64,000 nucleotides of DNA, from contig DATAUG010000117.1 in NCBI GenBank assembly GCA_036268355.1, positions 1-64,000 of the forward strand, read 5' to 3'. Below are positions 1-8,590 of this stretch, piece after piece. The stretch's first letter is position 1; each line of letters begins with the position of its first letter. This DNA is from DASQPJ01 sp036268355. GTDB lineage: Bacteria; Actinomycetota; Actinomycetes; Sporichthyales; Sporichthyaceae. The translations under genes and the position numbers were made by a program. Below the pieces are notes generated by a model, which was not told the DNA's origin, ran no database searches, and worked only from the letters and a program-made list of their open reading frames with translations.

Positions 1-1153
<1,153 letters not shown>

Positions 1154-1636
1154 TCGCCATTTCCCCTCTGCTTGTCGCCTGCCCGCCCGGGTGACGCATG
1201 AGCCCATCCACGCGGCCCACAGGCCGTCGGTCAGCGCCTGTACTCGAGGCCGTTCCAGCGACCCTGTGGCCTCGACGTTACCTTCCTCGAACCCGCGCCA
1301 CACCATCTTCGCCACGCGAGTCGGACGATTCAGCTTTAAGCGGACATCCAGCTACTTCAAAGCTTCCAGCACCCGGATACGGGCTCCGCACGCGGCCCTG
1401 CCAGATGAACTCTCGAACCCGGGACTCCGACCGTCTGCGAGCGCAGCGAGCGCGAAGCGGCGCGGAGCGCCGCAATGTAACGACGGTCCGACCCGGTCCG
1501 CGCTTTCTGCGGACAGTCCTCCCCTGAGGAACGCGAGCGCAGCGAGCGCGAAGCGGCGCGAAGCGCCGCAATGTAACGACGGTCCGACCCGGTCCGCGCT
1601 TTCTGCGGACAGCCCGCTCCTGAGGAGCCTCCCACC
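1154..1636. other. clpP2-clpX intergenic region
   Basis: No gene seen. The clpX-proximal part (about 1154-1430) has no structure I recognise and presumably holds the clpX leader. The clpP2-proximal part is filled by the 80-bp direct repeat pair listed separately. Confidence 0.7.
1437..1612. repeat. Two 80-bp direct repeats, each with two hairpins
   Basis: Units at 1437-1516 and 1533-1612 (period 96) differ at one base. Each holds GCGGCGC-N3-GCGCCGC and GTCCGCG-cttt-CTGCGGAC hairpins. The only difference between the units (gga or gaa) falls in the 3-nt loop of the first hairpin. The unit opens with the GCGAGCGCAGCGAGCG string that recurs elsewhere in the window. A shorter degenerate relative lies upstream of tig at 4840-4891. 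Confidence 0.9.
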
Positions 1637-2287
1637 TCAGGCCTGGGTCAGCGACAGCAGCGAGGCCTTGCGCGAGCTGATGACGTCGTCGACGATTCCG
1701 TACTCCTTCGCCTGCTCAGCCGTCAGGATCTTGTCGCGTTCGATGTCGCGACGGATCACCTCGATGTCCTGCTTGGTGTGCTTGGCGAGCATCTCCTCCA
1801 ACTTGGCGCGCATCCGCAACACTTCGTTGGCGATGATCTCCACGTCGGATGCCTGGCCGCCGCTGCCCTCGATGGCGGGCTGGTGGATCAGGATCCGCGC
1901 ATTGGGCAGCGCCAGGCGCTTGCCCGGGGTACCCGAGGCGAGCAGCACCGCGGCCGCGGAAGCAGCCTGGCCCATGCAGATCGTCTGCACGTCGGGTTTC
2001 ACGAACTGGATGGTGTCGTAGATCGCCGTCAGCGCCGTGAACGATCCGCCCGGCGAGTTGATGTAGATCTGGATGTCGCGATCCGGGTCCATGGACTCCA
2101 GCGTCAACAGTTGCGCCATCACATCGTTCGCGGAGGCGTCGTCGACCTGGACACCCAGGAAGATGATCCGCTCCTCGAACAACTTCGCGTACGGGTCGTA
2201 CTCGCGGTAACCCTGGCTGGTCCGCTCGACGAACCGTGGCAGCACGTAGCGCGACTCGGGCAGCTGAAGCCGACTGTGCTCGTTCAT
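1637..2287 (-). CDS. clpP2: ClpP2, ATP-dependent Clp protease proteolytic subunit
   Basis: Serine peptidase of 216 residues, one of the two ClpP paralogues that form the mixed ClpP1P2 tetradecamer in actinobacteria. The triad is visible: Ser110 in GQAASAAA, His135 in ILIHQPA, Asp185 in IERDKILTA. The N-terminal extension (about 35 residues before LFEERIIFLG) fits a ClpP2 type. Its start overlaps the stop of clpP1 by four bases (ATGA), indicating translational coupling. Confidence 0.96.
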   Translation of the reverse strand: MNEHSRLQLPESRYVLPRFVERTSQGYREYDPYAKLFEERIIFLGVQVDDASANDVMAQLLTLESMDPDRDIQIYINSPGGSFTALTAIYDTIQFVKPDVQTICMGQAASAAAVLLASGTPGKRLALPNARILIHQPAIEGSGGQASDVEIIANEVLRMRAKLEEMLAKHTKQDIEVIRRDIERDKILTAEQAKEYGIVDDVISSRKASLLSLTQA

Positions 2288-2898
2288 GACGTCCCCCCGG
2301 AGCCCGGCACCTGGCGGGCGTTGATCACGACGTGGTCCACGAACCCGTAGTCCTTGGCCGCCTCAGCCGTGAACCACCGGTCGCGGTCGGAGTCGACCTC
2401 GATCTGCTGGACGGTCTGGCCGGTGTGCTCGGCGATCTGCTCGGCCAGGCGCTTCTTCGTGTAGAGCATCTGCTCGGCCTGGATCTTGATGTCGGACGCG
2501 GTACCGCCCAGCCCACCGGACGGCTGGTGCATCATGATCCGCGCGTTGGGCAGCGCGTAGCGCTTGCCGGGGGCGCCGGCGCACAGCAGGAACTGACCCA
2601 TCGAGGCGGCCAGCCCCATCGCGACCGTGGCGACGTCGTTCTTGACGAACTGCATGGTGTCGTAGATGGCCAGCCCGGCCGAAACCGAACCGCCCGGCGA
2701 GTTGATGTAGAGCCAGATGTCCTTCTCCGGGTCCTCGGCCGCCAGCAGCAGCATCTGCGCGCAGATGGCGTTGGCCATGTCGTCGCGGACCTCGGTACCG
2801 AGGAAGATGATGCGCTCGCGCAGCAGGCGCTCATAGACGCGCTCCCCCAGACCACCGCCTTCGGCGCTGTCGCGGGACTGGATCACTTCGAACCTCAC
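2284..2898 (-). CDS. clpP1: ClpP1, ATP-dependent Clp protease proteolytic subunit
   Basis: Serine peptidase of 204 residues and first gene of the clp operon. Triad: Ser99 in MGLAASMGQ, His124 in IMMHQPSGG, Asp173 in SDRDRW. The start is GTG at 2898, next to the family-typical short lead before LLRERIIFLG. A near-consensus ClgR operator lies about 90 bases upstream, so induction by ClgR during proteotoxic stress is likely (inference from the site and known actinobacterial clp regulation). Confidence 0.96.
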   Translation of the reverse strand: MRFEVIQSRDSAEGGGLGERVYERLLRERIIFLGTEVRDDMANAICAQMLLLAAEDPEKDIWLYINSPGGSVSAGLAIYDTMQFVKNDVATVAMGLAASMGQFLLCAGAPGKRYALPNARIMMHQPSGGLGGTASDIKIQAEQMLYTKKRLAEQIAEHTGQTVQQIEVDSDRDRWFTAEAAKDYGFVDHVVINARQVPGSGGTS

Positions 2899-2989
2899 CT
2901 GCTCGGGCTTGCGGGGACGCGATGGCGATCACTCGCGAATGTCTCGACCTTAACGCGGTGGCCCGACAGGAAGTCCGGCCGGTGGGCAT

Positions 2990-3007
2990 TGTTCGCTCAG
3001 GGCGCAG
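2990..3007. promoter_or_regulatory. Candidate ClgR operator of the clp operon
   Basis: TGTTCGCTCAGGGCGCAG fits the published actinobacterial ClgR consensus WNNWCGCYNANRGCGWWS at all positions but one. It sits about 92 bases upstream of the clpP1 start, where ClgR activates clpP1P2 in corynebacteria, streptomycetes and mycobacteria. No clgR gene is in the window. Confidence 0.55.
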
Positions 3008-3111
3008 GCCCGCCATGGGCACCCGTGGCGCCGGGGCCTCACCTGCCGCTGCCGTATGGCGCGGACGAGTTGTCCGGTCCGAGGCGGACTCGCCTGATTA
3101 CGCCGGGGGGA

Positions 3112-4761
3112 TCAGGCGCCGGCCGGCGCCCCGGGGATCGCGATGCTTGCCGCACCCCCGGCACCCCCGCCGGACACCTCGGGGATGACGATGCTCGCCG
3201 CACTCCCGGCACTCTCGGCGGGCGCTTCATCAACCGCCGCACTCGCCGTGTCGCCGGTGGGTGCCTCGGGGCTCTCCACGCTGCTCGCCTCCTCCGCCGG
3301 CGCCTGCGGAATCGCCGCGCTCGACGCGTCGACCATCACCCGGGGCTCACCGACGGTCGCGACCGGCTCGGTCACGTCGTAGCCGGACGCGTGCAGCGCC
3401 TCCATCTCGGACCGAACCAGGTCCTCGATCTCCTCGGCGCCCTCCGGCCGCAGCGCCGCCAGGTCGACCTCCACTCCGGCGGTGTCGGTGACCTTGGCGT
3501 CCTTGAGCACGACCGCCAGCGCCTTGCTGCGGACCACCTCGGCCACCAGCATGTTGGCCTGGCCCGCGTCGACCACCTGCTGGGCGAACTGATCGGGCGT
3601 CAGACCGCTACCGGAGGCCCGCTGGATCAGGTGCCGGGTCAGTTCTTCCTGGCCCACCGAGATGTTCTCGGCCCGGGCGATCGCGTCGAGCAGGAACTGG
3701 GCCCGCATGCCGTGGGCGGACTGCTTGGCGATGTCCGCGTCGAACTCCTCCCGACTGGTTCCCTGGTGGGACAGGTAGTCCTCGATGCTCATCCCGGCCT
3801 GCGAGAGCTGACGGGCGATGGCGTCGGTGCGGAAGTGGATCTCGTCGTGCAGGAACCCCTCGGGCAGCGGGATGTCGACCTGCTCCAGCAGCGCCTCGAG
3901 GACCTTGTCGCGCGCCGCGCCGCCCTGCATCAGCTTCTTCTGGGCACCCATCTTGGTGCGCATGTCGGCGCGCAGCTCCTCGGCCGTGTCGAACGGCGAG
4001 GCGGTCTGGGCGAACTCATCGTCCAGCTCCGGCATTTCCCGGTGCCGGACCGTCTGGAGGGTGACCTCGATGTCCACCTCCTCGCCCTGGTGCGGCCCGG
4101 CGACCAGCTCGGAGGCGAATGTCTTGGACTCCCCCGCCGACATCCCGGCCAACGCCTCGTCCAGGCCCTTGACCAGGGACCCGGAACCCATCGCGTATGA
4201 CAGCCCGGTGGCCTGGGCGTCCGCGATCTCCTCGCCCTCCTTGGTCCGACCCGACAGGTCGATCGACAGCAGGTCGTCGTCCTGGACCGGCCGATCCACA
4301 GCGGTGGCCGTGGCGAACCGGGCACGCAGCGAATCGAGCTGGGCGTCGACCTCGGAATCGGTCACCTCCGCGATGTCCACGGCGATCTCGATGCCCTTGT
4401 AATGCGGCAGCTCGAACTCCGGGCGTACGTCGACCTCGACGGTGAACTTCAGTTCGGCACCGTCCGCGAACTCCGTCACATCGACCGCGGGATGGCCGAG
4501 CACCTGGATCTTGGCGTCGGTCACCGCCTGGCCGTAGAAGCGCGGGATCGCCGCGTTGACCGCCTCGTCGAGCACCGCGGCCCGCCCGAAGCGCTTGTCG
4601 ATGATCTGCGGCGGCACCTTGCCCTTACGGAACCCCGGAACGTTCACCTGGCCGGCGATCTTCTTGTACGCCGCGTCCAGGCTGGGCTTGAGCTCCGCGA
4701 ACGGAACCTCGACGGTGAGCCGGACCCGGGTGGGGTTGAGGGTCTCGACGGCACTCTTCAC
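3112..4761 (-). CDS. tig: Trigger factor, ribosome-associated chaperone and peptidyl-prolyl isomerase
   Basis: 549 residues. The N-terminal ribosome-binding domain carries the signature GFRKGK near residue 50; an FKBP-type isomerase domain follows (about 150-245), then the helical C-terminal chaperone domain. The start is GTG at 4761, chosen because VKSAVETLNPTRV is the family start and a GGAGAG lies just upstream. The last roughly 80 residues are an Ala/Pro/Glu/Ser-rich tail beyond the usual end of the family, presumably disordered. It lies downstream of tRNA-Pro on the same strand and about 210 bases upstream of clpP1. Confidence 0.96.
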   Translation of the reverse strand: MKSAVETLNPTRVRLTVEVPFAELKPSLDAAYKKIAGQVNVPGFRKGKVPPQIIDKRFGRAAVLDEAVNAAIPRFYGQAVTDAKIQVLGHPAVDVTEFADGAELKFTVEVDVRPEFELPHYKGIEIAVDIAEVTDSEVDAQLDSLRARFATATAVDRPVQDDDLLSIDLSGRTKEGEEIADAQATGLSYAMGSGSLVKGLDEALAGMSAGESKTFASELVAGPHQGEEVDIEVTLQTVRHREMPELDDEFAQTASPFDTAEELRADMRTKMGAQKKLMQGGAARDKVLEALLEQVDIPLPEGFLHDEIHFRTDAIARQLSQAGMSIEDYLSHQGTSREEFDADIAKQSAHGMRAQFLLDAIARAENISVGQEELTRHLIQRASGSGLTPDQFAQQVVDAGQANMLVAEVVRSKALAVVLKDAKVTDTAGVEVDLAALRPEGAEEIEDLVRSEMEALHASGYDVTEPVATVGEPRVMVDASSAAIPQAPAEEASSVESPEAPTGDTASAAVDEAPAESAGSAASIVIPEVSGGGAGGAASIAIPGAPAGA

Positions 4762-4839
4762 GGTGTGGCTCTCCGATCGACCGGTGCGGGACGCGACGCC
4801 AGGAAAGGGGGTGCGGGTGGCGAAGCCCCCGCTCGCGTG

Positions 4840-4891
4840 GCGAAGCCGCGCAATGATAACGAAAGCGAGCCGTCCGCGTTTTCTGCGGACA
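4840..4891. repeat. Degenerate copy of the 80-bp clp-region repeat
   Basis: Shares GCGAAGC, GCAATG, AACGA and the terminal hairpin GTCCGCG-ttt-TCTGCGGAC (4872-4890) with the units at 1437-1612, but lacks the middle part. It lies in the tig leader, between tRNA-Pro and tig. Confidence 0.65.
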
Positions 4892-4911
4892 TGGTTCAAC
4901 TATCGCTTTCG

Positions 4912-4984
4912 TCGGGGCGGGGAGACTCGAACTCCCGATCTCCTGCCCCCAAAGCAGGCACGCTAGCCACTGCGCTACGCCCCG
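4912..4984 (-). tRNA. tRNA-Pro(UGG)
   Basis: 73-nt cloverleaf on the minus strand: acceptor CGGGGCG/CGCCCCG, D-stem GCGC/GCGT, anticodon stem CCTGC/GCAGG with loop TTTGGGG (anticodon UGG), T-arm GGGAG-TTCGAGT-CTCCC, discriminator A. CCA is not encoded. Confidence 0.95.
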
Positions 4985-5082
4985 TCGTGTCGGGCGAAGT
5001 CTAGTGGCCGGATGCGGGAAGGCCGGAGCCCGGCGAGGGGTTGTGGTTCTCCGAGAGGGTGGGCAACCGGGGAGGGTAAATA

Positions 5083-5529
5083 GTGGGGTACCACGCGGCA
5101 CCGGAGGGCTGGTGGCAGGAGTTCGTCGCCGCCGACCCGCCGCGAACGGCCAAACTCGCGGTGACGCGCGCCGACGGGGCACCGCACGTCGTCCCCGTCT
5201 GGGTGGCGCTGGACCAGACCGCCGACGGCGTCGAGGTGCTGTTCAACACCGGGCTGGACACGGTTAAGGGCCGCGCGATACGGCGGGACCCGCGGGTGTG
5301 CCTCTGCTGGGACGACGAGCGGCCGCCGTTCAGCTTCGTCACCCTGCACGGGCGGGCCCGAATCGTCGAGGACCTGGCCGAGGTCCGCCAGTGGGCCGGA
5401 CGCCTGGGCGGGCGCTACCTGGGCCAGGAGCGGGCGGCCGAGATGGCCGAACGCAACGGCGTGCCCGGCGAATGCCTGGTGCGGGTCCGACCGGAACGCG
5501 TCGTCGCGATGCAGGGCCTGTCCGAATGA
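5083..5529 (+). CDS. PPOX-class split-barrel oxidoreductase, probably F420-dependent
   Basis: 148 residues of the pyridoxamine 5'-phosphate oxidase fold (FMN or F420 binding split barrel). The usual pattern is visible: AKLAVTRADGAPHVVPVWVAL, then FNTG...TVKGRAIRRDPRVCLCWDDE, then VTLHGRARIVED. Actinobacterial members of this size often use F420 (family knowledge); the cofactor is not proven here. Start GTG at 5083. It overlaps the start of the MFS gene by four bases (ATGA), so the two are co-translated. Confidence 0.85.
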   Translation: MGYHAAPEGWWQEFVAADPPRTAKLAVTRADGAPHVVPVWVALDQTADGVEVLFNTGLDTVKGRAIRRDPRVCLCWDDERPPFSFVTLHGRARIVEDLAEVRQWAGRLGGRYLGQERAAEMAERNGVPGECLVRVRPERVVAMQGLSE

Positions 5530-6890
5530 CAACGTTGCACAAGCTGGGCACCCGTTGCCTGCTGATCGCGCTGACGATGTACCTGGTCATGACCGGCGCG
5601 ACCGTGCCGACCGCGCTGTACGGACTGTGGGCCGCTCGGTACGGGTTCGGCACCCTGATGGTGACGGTGATCTTCTCGGTCTACGTGGTCGGCGTCGTGA
5701 TCGGGCTGCTCGGGCTGGGCGGCCTGTCGGACGCGATCGGCCGCCGGCCGGTGCTGCTGGCGGCGATCGCCGCCTCCGCGGTCTCCGATGCCGCCTACCT
5801 GCATGCCAACACACTGTCCGCGATCTTCGTCGCACGCCTGATCTCGGGCCTGGCAACCGGCCTGGTCGCGGGCACGGCGACGGCCGCGATGGTCGACATC
5901 GCCCCGTCCCAACTGCGGGGGGCCGCCTCGACCACCGCTCTGGTCGCCAACGCGGGCGGCCTGGCCTCGGGCCCGGTGCTCGGTGGCGCATTCGCGCAGT
6001 ACCTGAGCTCGCCGACCCGGCTGGTCTACGTCGCCCACCTGACGCTGCTGGTGGTGGCCACCATCGGCACCCTGATCGCGCTGCCACGCGGCACCCGTCG
6101 GCCGGAGGTGTCGCTGCGGCCCCGCGGTCTTGCCGTCCCAGCACAGGTGCGGACGGCGTTCTGGCGATCGTCGACCGCCGGCGGCTCCGGATTCGCGGTG
6201 GCCGGCCTGCTCAACGCGGCAATCGGGCTGTTCCTGGTCCAGTTGGCCCACGTCCACGACCTGCTGCTGGCCGGGGTGATCGCCGGGTTGACGTTCGGCA
6301 CGGTGGGCCTGGGCCAGATCCTCGGCCGGTGGCTGGCCGCCCAGGCGGGCCTGTTCGTCGCATGCGGGGGGCTGCTGTTGTCGTGCCTGCTCAACGCGGT
6401 CAGCCTGGCGCTCGGGTCGGTGGACCTGCTGGTGCTCGCCGGCATGACGGCCGGGACCAGCACCGGCCTGGCGATCGGACACGGGATCGCGACGATCAAC
6501 ACGCAGTGCCCGCCGGAACGCCGCGGTGAGACGAACTCGGCGTTCTTCGCGGTCATGTACATCGGGCTGTCCGTGCCGGTCATCGGGGCGGGTGTGGCCG
6601 TCGACGCCATGGGGCTGCAATCCGGCGGGGAGCTGTTCAGCGGGGCGGTGGCCGTGATCGTCGCCGGCGTCGGCCTGAGCCTGCTGACCGACATGAGCCG
6701 GCATCCGGAGGCCACCGATCCGGGAGCCACCCATCCGAAGGCCACCCATCCGGCGGCGCCGCCGCCCGGGCCCGCCATCCCCCACGTCCCCGCCCCCGCT
6801 GTTGCGTCGGTCGCGCCCGCTCCGCCCGCGGCGGCGGAGCAACCGCCCGCGCACCCGCGACACCCCGCACGAGCGGTGCTCCACCTGTAG
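5526..6890 (+). CDS. MFS transporter with Pro/Ala-rich C-terminal tail
   Basis: 454 residues with about twelve hydrophobic segments and the MFS loop 2-3 motif GGLSDAIGRRPVLL near residue 65. The N-terminal half also has RLISGLATGLVAGTATA, typical of drug:H+ antiporter families. After the last helix the final roughly 75 residues are a His/Pro/Ala tail (repeated THP) that should be cytoplasmic and disordered. The start ATG at 5526 overlaps the stop of the PPOX gene. Substrate unknown. Confidence 0.88.
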   Translation: MTTLHKLGTRCLLIALTMYLVMTGATVPTALYGLWAARYGFGTLMVTVIFSVYVVGVVIGLLGLGGLSDAIGRRPVLLAAIAASAVSDAAYLHANTLSAIFVARLISGLATGLVAGTATAAMVDIAPSQLRGAASTTALVANAGGLASGPVLGGAFAQYLSSPTRLVYVAHLTLLVVATIGTLIALPRGTRRPEVSLRPRGLAVPAQVRTAFWRSSTAGGSGFAVAGLLNAAIGLFLVQLAHVHDLLLAGVIAGLTFGTVGLGQILGRWLAAQAGLFVACGGLLLSCLLNAVSLALGSVDLLVLAGMTAGTSTGLAIGHGIATINTQCPPERRGETNSAFFAVMYIGLSVPVIGAGVAVDAMGLQSGGELFSGAVAVIVAGVGLSLLTDMSRHPEATDPGATHPKATHPAAPPPGPAIPHVPAPAVASVAPAPPAAAEQPPAHPRHPARAVLHL

Positions 6891-6904
6891 GCTGATCGCG
6901 CACT

Positions 6905-6978
6905 GCGGGCGTAGCTCAATGGCAGAGCTCCAGCCTTCCAAGCTGGTCATGCCGGTTCGATCCCGGTCGCCCGCTCCA
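6905..6978 (+). tRNA. tRNA-Gly(UCC)
   Basis: Cloverleaf: acceptor GCGGGCG/CGCCCGC, D-stem GCTC/GAGC, anticodon stem CCAGC/GCTGG with loop CTTCCAA (UCC), T-arm GCCGG-TTCGATC-CCGGT, discriminator T. CCA follows at 6976-6978. Confidence 0.95.
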
Positions 6979-7039
6979 GGACAAAACTCCCAGCTCAGCG
7001 GGCACATGAAGCCATCCAGCGAACCCCCGGTGGTGGAGA

Positions 7040-7276
7040 TCACAACCAGGCGGATCGCATCAGATCCGAGTCGCCGAGGTCGTCGGGCGAATTCCGCGGC
7101 TGCGGCGAACCGGCCGCGGTAGCCATCGGCGAAGCGGCGCGGACGCGCTCGGTCAGGACCTCCACCACGCAGGCGTCGCGGTTCAGACCTCGCTGCGCGG
7201 CGGCCCGGTCCAATTTCTCGGCAACATCTGGTAGTCCCGGATCGGGAAGGCCACCTGGCACCTCCTTCGACATCAC
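7040..7276 (-). CDS. Small protein, possibly a ribbon-helix-helix-type antitoxin
   Basis: 78 residues. The core VAEKLDRAAAQRGLNRDACVVEVLTERVR resembles the helix pair of ribbon-helix-helix antitoxins; no partner toxin is adjacent on this strand. It is divergent from the RHH/Doc pair at 7362 with only about 85 bases between, so it could be a relic of a second antitoxin or another gene of the same locus. Start uncertain. Confidence 0.45.
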   Translation of the reverse strand: MMSKEVPGGLPDPGLPDVAEKLDRAAAQRGLNRDACVVEVLTERVRAASPMATAAGSPQPRNSPDDLGDSDLMRSAWL

Positions 7277-7361
7277 CGATGATGTCGCCGCGACCGGAAT
7301 CCGTCAGGTCACGTCGCGCCACTCGGGGCACCGTGCTACCACACTTGGTATCATCAAGGTC

Positions 7362-7559
7362 ATGGCGATGACATTGCGGCTCGATGAGGTCGAGACGGAG
7401 AACCTGCGCCGGCGGGCCGAGCGTGAGGGTGTGTCGATGCAGGAGGTCGCGCGAAAGGCGATCCGGCTGTACGTCAGCGACCGACCGGAACGTCTCGACA
7501 CGATCGTCACCCAGATCCTGGCGGAGGACGCTGAACTGATCGACCGCCTCGGCTCTTGA
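7362..7559 (+). CDS. Ribbon-helix-helix antitoxin partner of Doc
   Basis: 65 residues: MTLRLDEVETENLRRRAEREGVSMQEVARKAIRLYV is a complete RHH DNA-binding domain, with an acidic C-terminal tail that should contact the toxin. It overlaps the next gene (TTG start inside the TGA stop), the usual arrangement for autoregulated antitoxin-toxin operons. P1-type Doc is normally paired with Phd; RHH-paired Doc proteins are known in actinobacteria. Confidence 0.8.
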   Translation: MAMTLRLDEVETENLRRRAEREGVSMQEVARKAIRLYVSDRPERLDTIVTQILAEDAELIDRLGS

Positions 7560-7960
7560 CCGAATCCGCGATCGAATACCTGACCCTCGACGACCTCGCT
7601 CGCATCGCCGCCCGCACAGTGGCGCCGGCGCAACTGCGCGTCCGCGACCTCGGCGCGCTTGCGGCGGCGGCGGACCGGCCCAGGACCATCGTGTTCGGCG
7701 ACGACGCGTACCCGACGCTCGCGCTCAAGGCCTCAGCCCTGCTGCACTCGATCGTGCGCAACCACCCCCTGGTGGACGGCGACAAGCGCCTCGGATGGGT
7801 TGCCGCGCGCGCCTTCTGCGCGATCAACGGTCACGACCTCAGGATCACGTCCGTCGATGACGCGGAAGGCTTCGTAATCGCCGTGGCGAGGGGCGAGATG
7901 GACGTGGAGTCGGCCGCGGCGCAAATCGCCGCCGGCCTTCGGCCGAGGCCCAATACCTGA
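7556..7960 (+). CDS. doc: Doc-type toxin (Fic/Doc fold)
   Basis: 134 residues. The Fic/Doc motif reads HPLVDGDKRLGW (around residue 64), with the catalytic His and the Asp-Lys-Arg core present. Doc of phage P1 phosphorylates elongation factor EF-Tu. Here the usual Asn before Lys (DANKR or DGNKR) is Asp. Upstream IEYLTLDDLARIAAR is the family N-terminus. The start is TTG at 7556, overlapping the antitoxin stop. Confidence 0.85.
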   Translation: MTESAIEYLTLDDLARIAARTVAPAQLRVRDLGALAAAADRPRTIVFGDDAYPTLALKASALLHSIVRNHPLVDGDKRLGWVAARAFCAINGHDLRITSVDDAEGFVIAVARGEMDVESAAAQIAAGLRPRPNT

Positions 7961-8121
7961 TCCACAGCAGCGGAGCCGTGATTCTCCCGGTCGCCTCCGC
8001 GATCGGCGGCAGGCTGCTCGTCACGACCGACTACGCGGCCGGCGGCCGGTCGAGGGCAGATACCCGCCCACCCCGGCACGACCAACCCCGGATCGATGTC
8101 CCGACCCACGTCCTCGGTCAT

Positions 8122-8136
8122 CTGACGCAAGGTCAG
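8122..8136. repeat. CTGACG-N3-CGTCAG palindrome, copy 1
   Basis: CTGACG-CAA-GGTCAG, one mismatch from the consensus. It is intergenic, between doc and the weak frame at 8171. Confidence 0.7.
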
Positions 8137-8170
8137 TTTTGTACCGGCCAATCGGCAACGCGATTGGCGG

Positions 8171-8455
8171 TCACCAGCGGATTCTCAAAAGCAGCCGGTC
8201 ACAAGCCTGCGCGCCCGGCAGGTCGCGACCCATGGCCGCGGCGACGGTCACCAGCAACGGCACCACCCGGTCGGGCGGGATCGCATGGCGATTGCGGGCG
8301 TGGGAGCCGACGAATCCGGCTGCCCGTAACTCACGCAGGGACTCCGGCGGCGACGTTGGCGGTCGACGCTCGCCCAGCAGCAGGCAACCGACCTGCGGAT
8401 GCCACATCGCTGCCTGCTCTCCGGCCCCGGACCGCCGCAACACATATCTCGACAT
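8171..8455 (-). CDS. Doubtful hypothetical protein
   Basis: 94 residues if started at ATG 8455; an internal ATG at 8407 would give 78. The stretch after residue 17 has plausible amino acid composition (PESLRELRAAGFVGSHARN) but matches no family I know. The upstream ATG sits inside the 8441-8468 inverted repeat. It may be spurious. Confidence 0.25.
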   Translation of the reverse strand: MSRYVLRRSGAGEQAAMWHPQVGCLLLGERRPPTSPPESLRELRAAGFVGSHARNRHAIPPDRVVPLLVTVAAAMGRDLPGAQACDRLLLRIRW

Positions 8456-8468
8456 CGAGGTATATGTG
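8441..8468. promoter_or_regulatory. Inverted repeat resembling a PadR-type operator
   Basis: CACATATCTCGA and TCGAGGTATATGTG face each other around CA. ATAT...TCGA symmetry of this kind is typical of PadR-family operators (family knowledge). No padR gene is visible; the nearest well-supported gene starts at 8591, so it could control that promoter. Confidence 0.35.
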
Positions 8469-8590
8469 AGCCTTCCGGATGGACCGGCGCATCGTGGAAA
8501 CCGATCGCCCGAACCTTGATGGAGCCACGCTGGGCAAATGCACACGGGCGCTTGGTTCGTGACGCTTGGTCTTTCCCCGACCCTCCGAGC

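Larger units (their letters stand above)
7961..8590. other. Region with little recognisable coding content
   Basis: About 630 bases between doc and the secreted lysozyme-like gene. It holds one copy of the CTGACG palindrome (8122), a weak minus-strand reading frame (8171-8455) and an ATAT/TCGA inverted repeat (8441-8468). The rest shows nothing I can name. Confidence 0.5.

Noticed and set aside
2332..4200. Long plus-strand open frame opposite clpP1 and tig
   Set aside because: It is the mirror frame of well-recognised genes, kept open by high GC at third positions; no family features.
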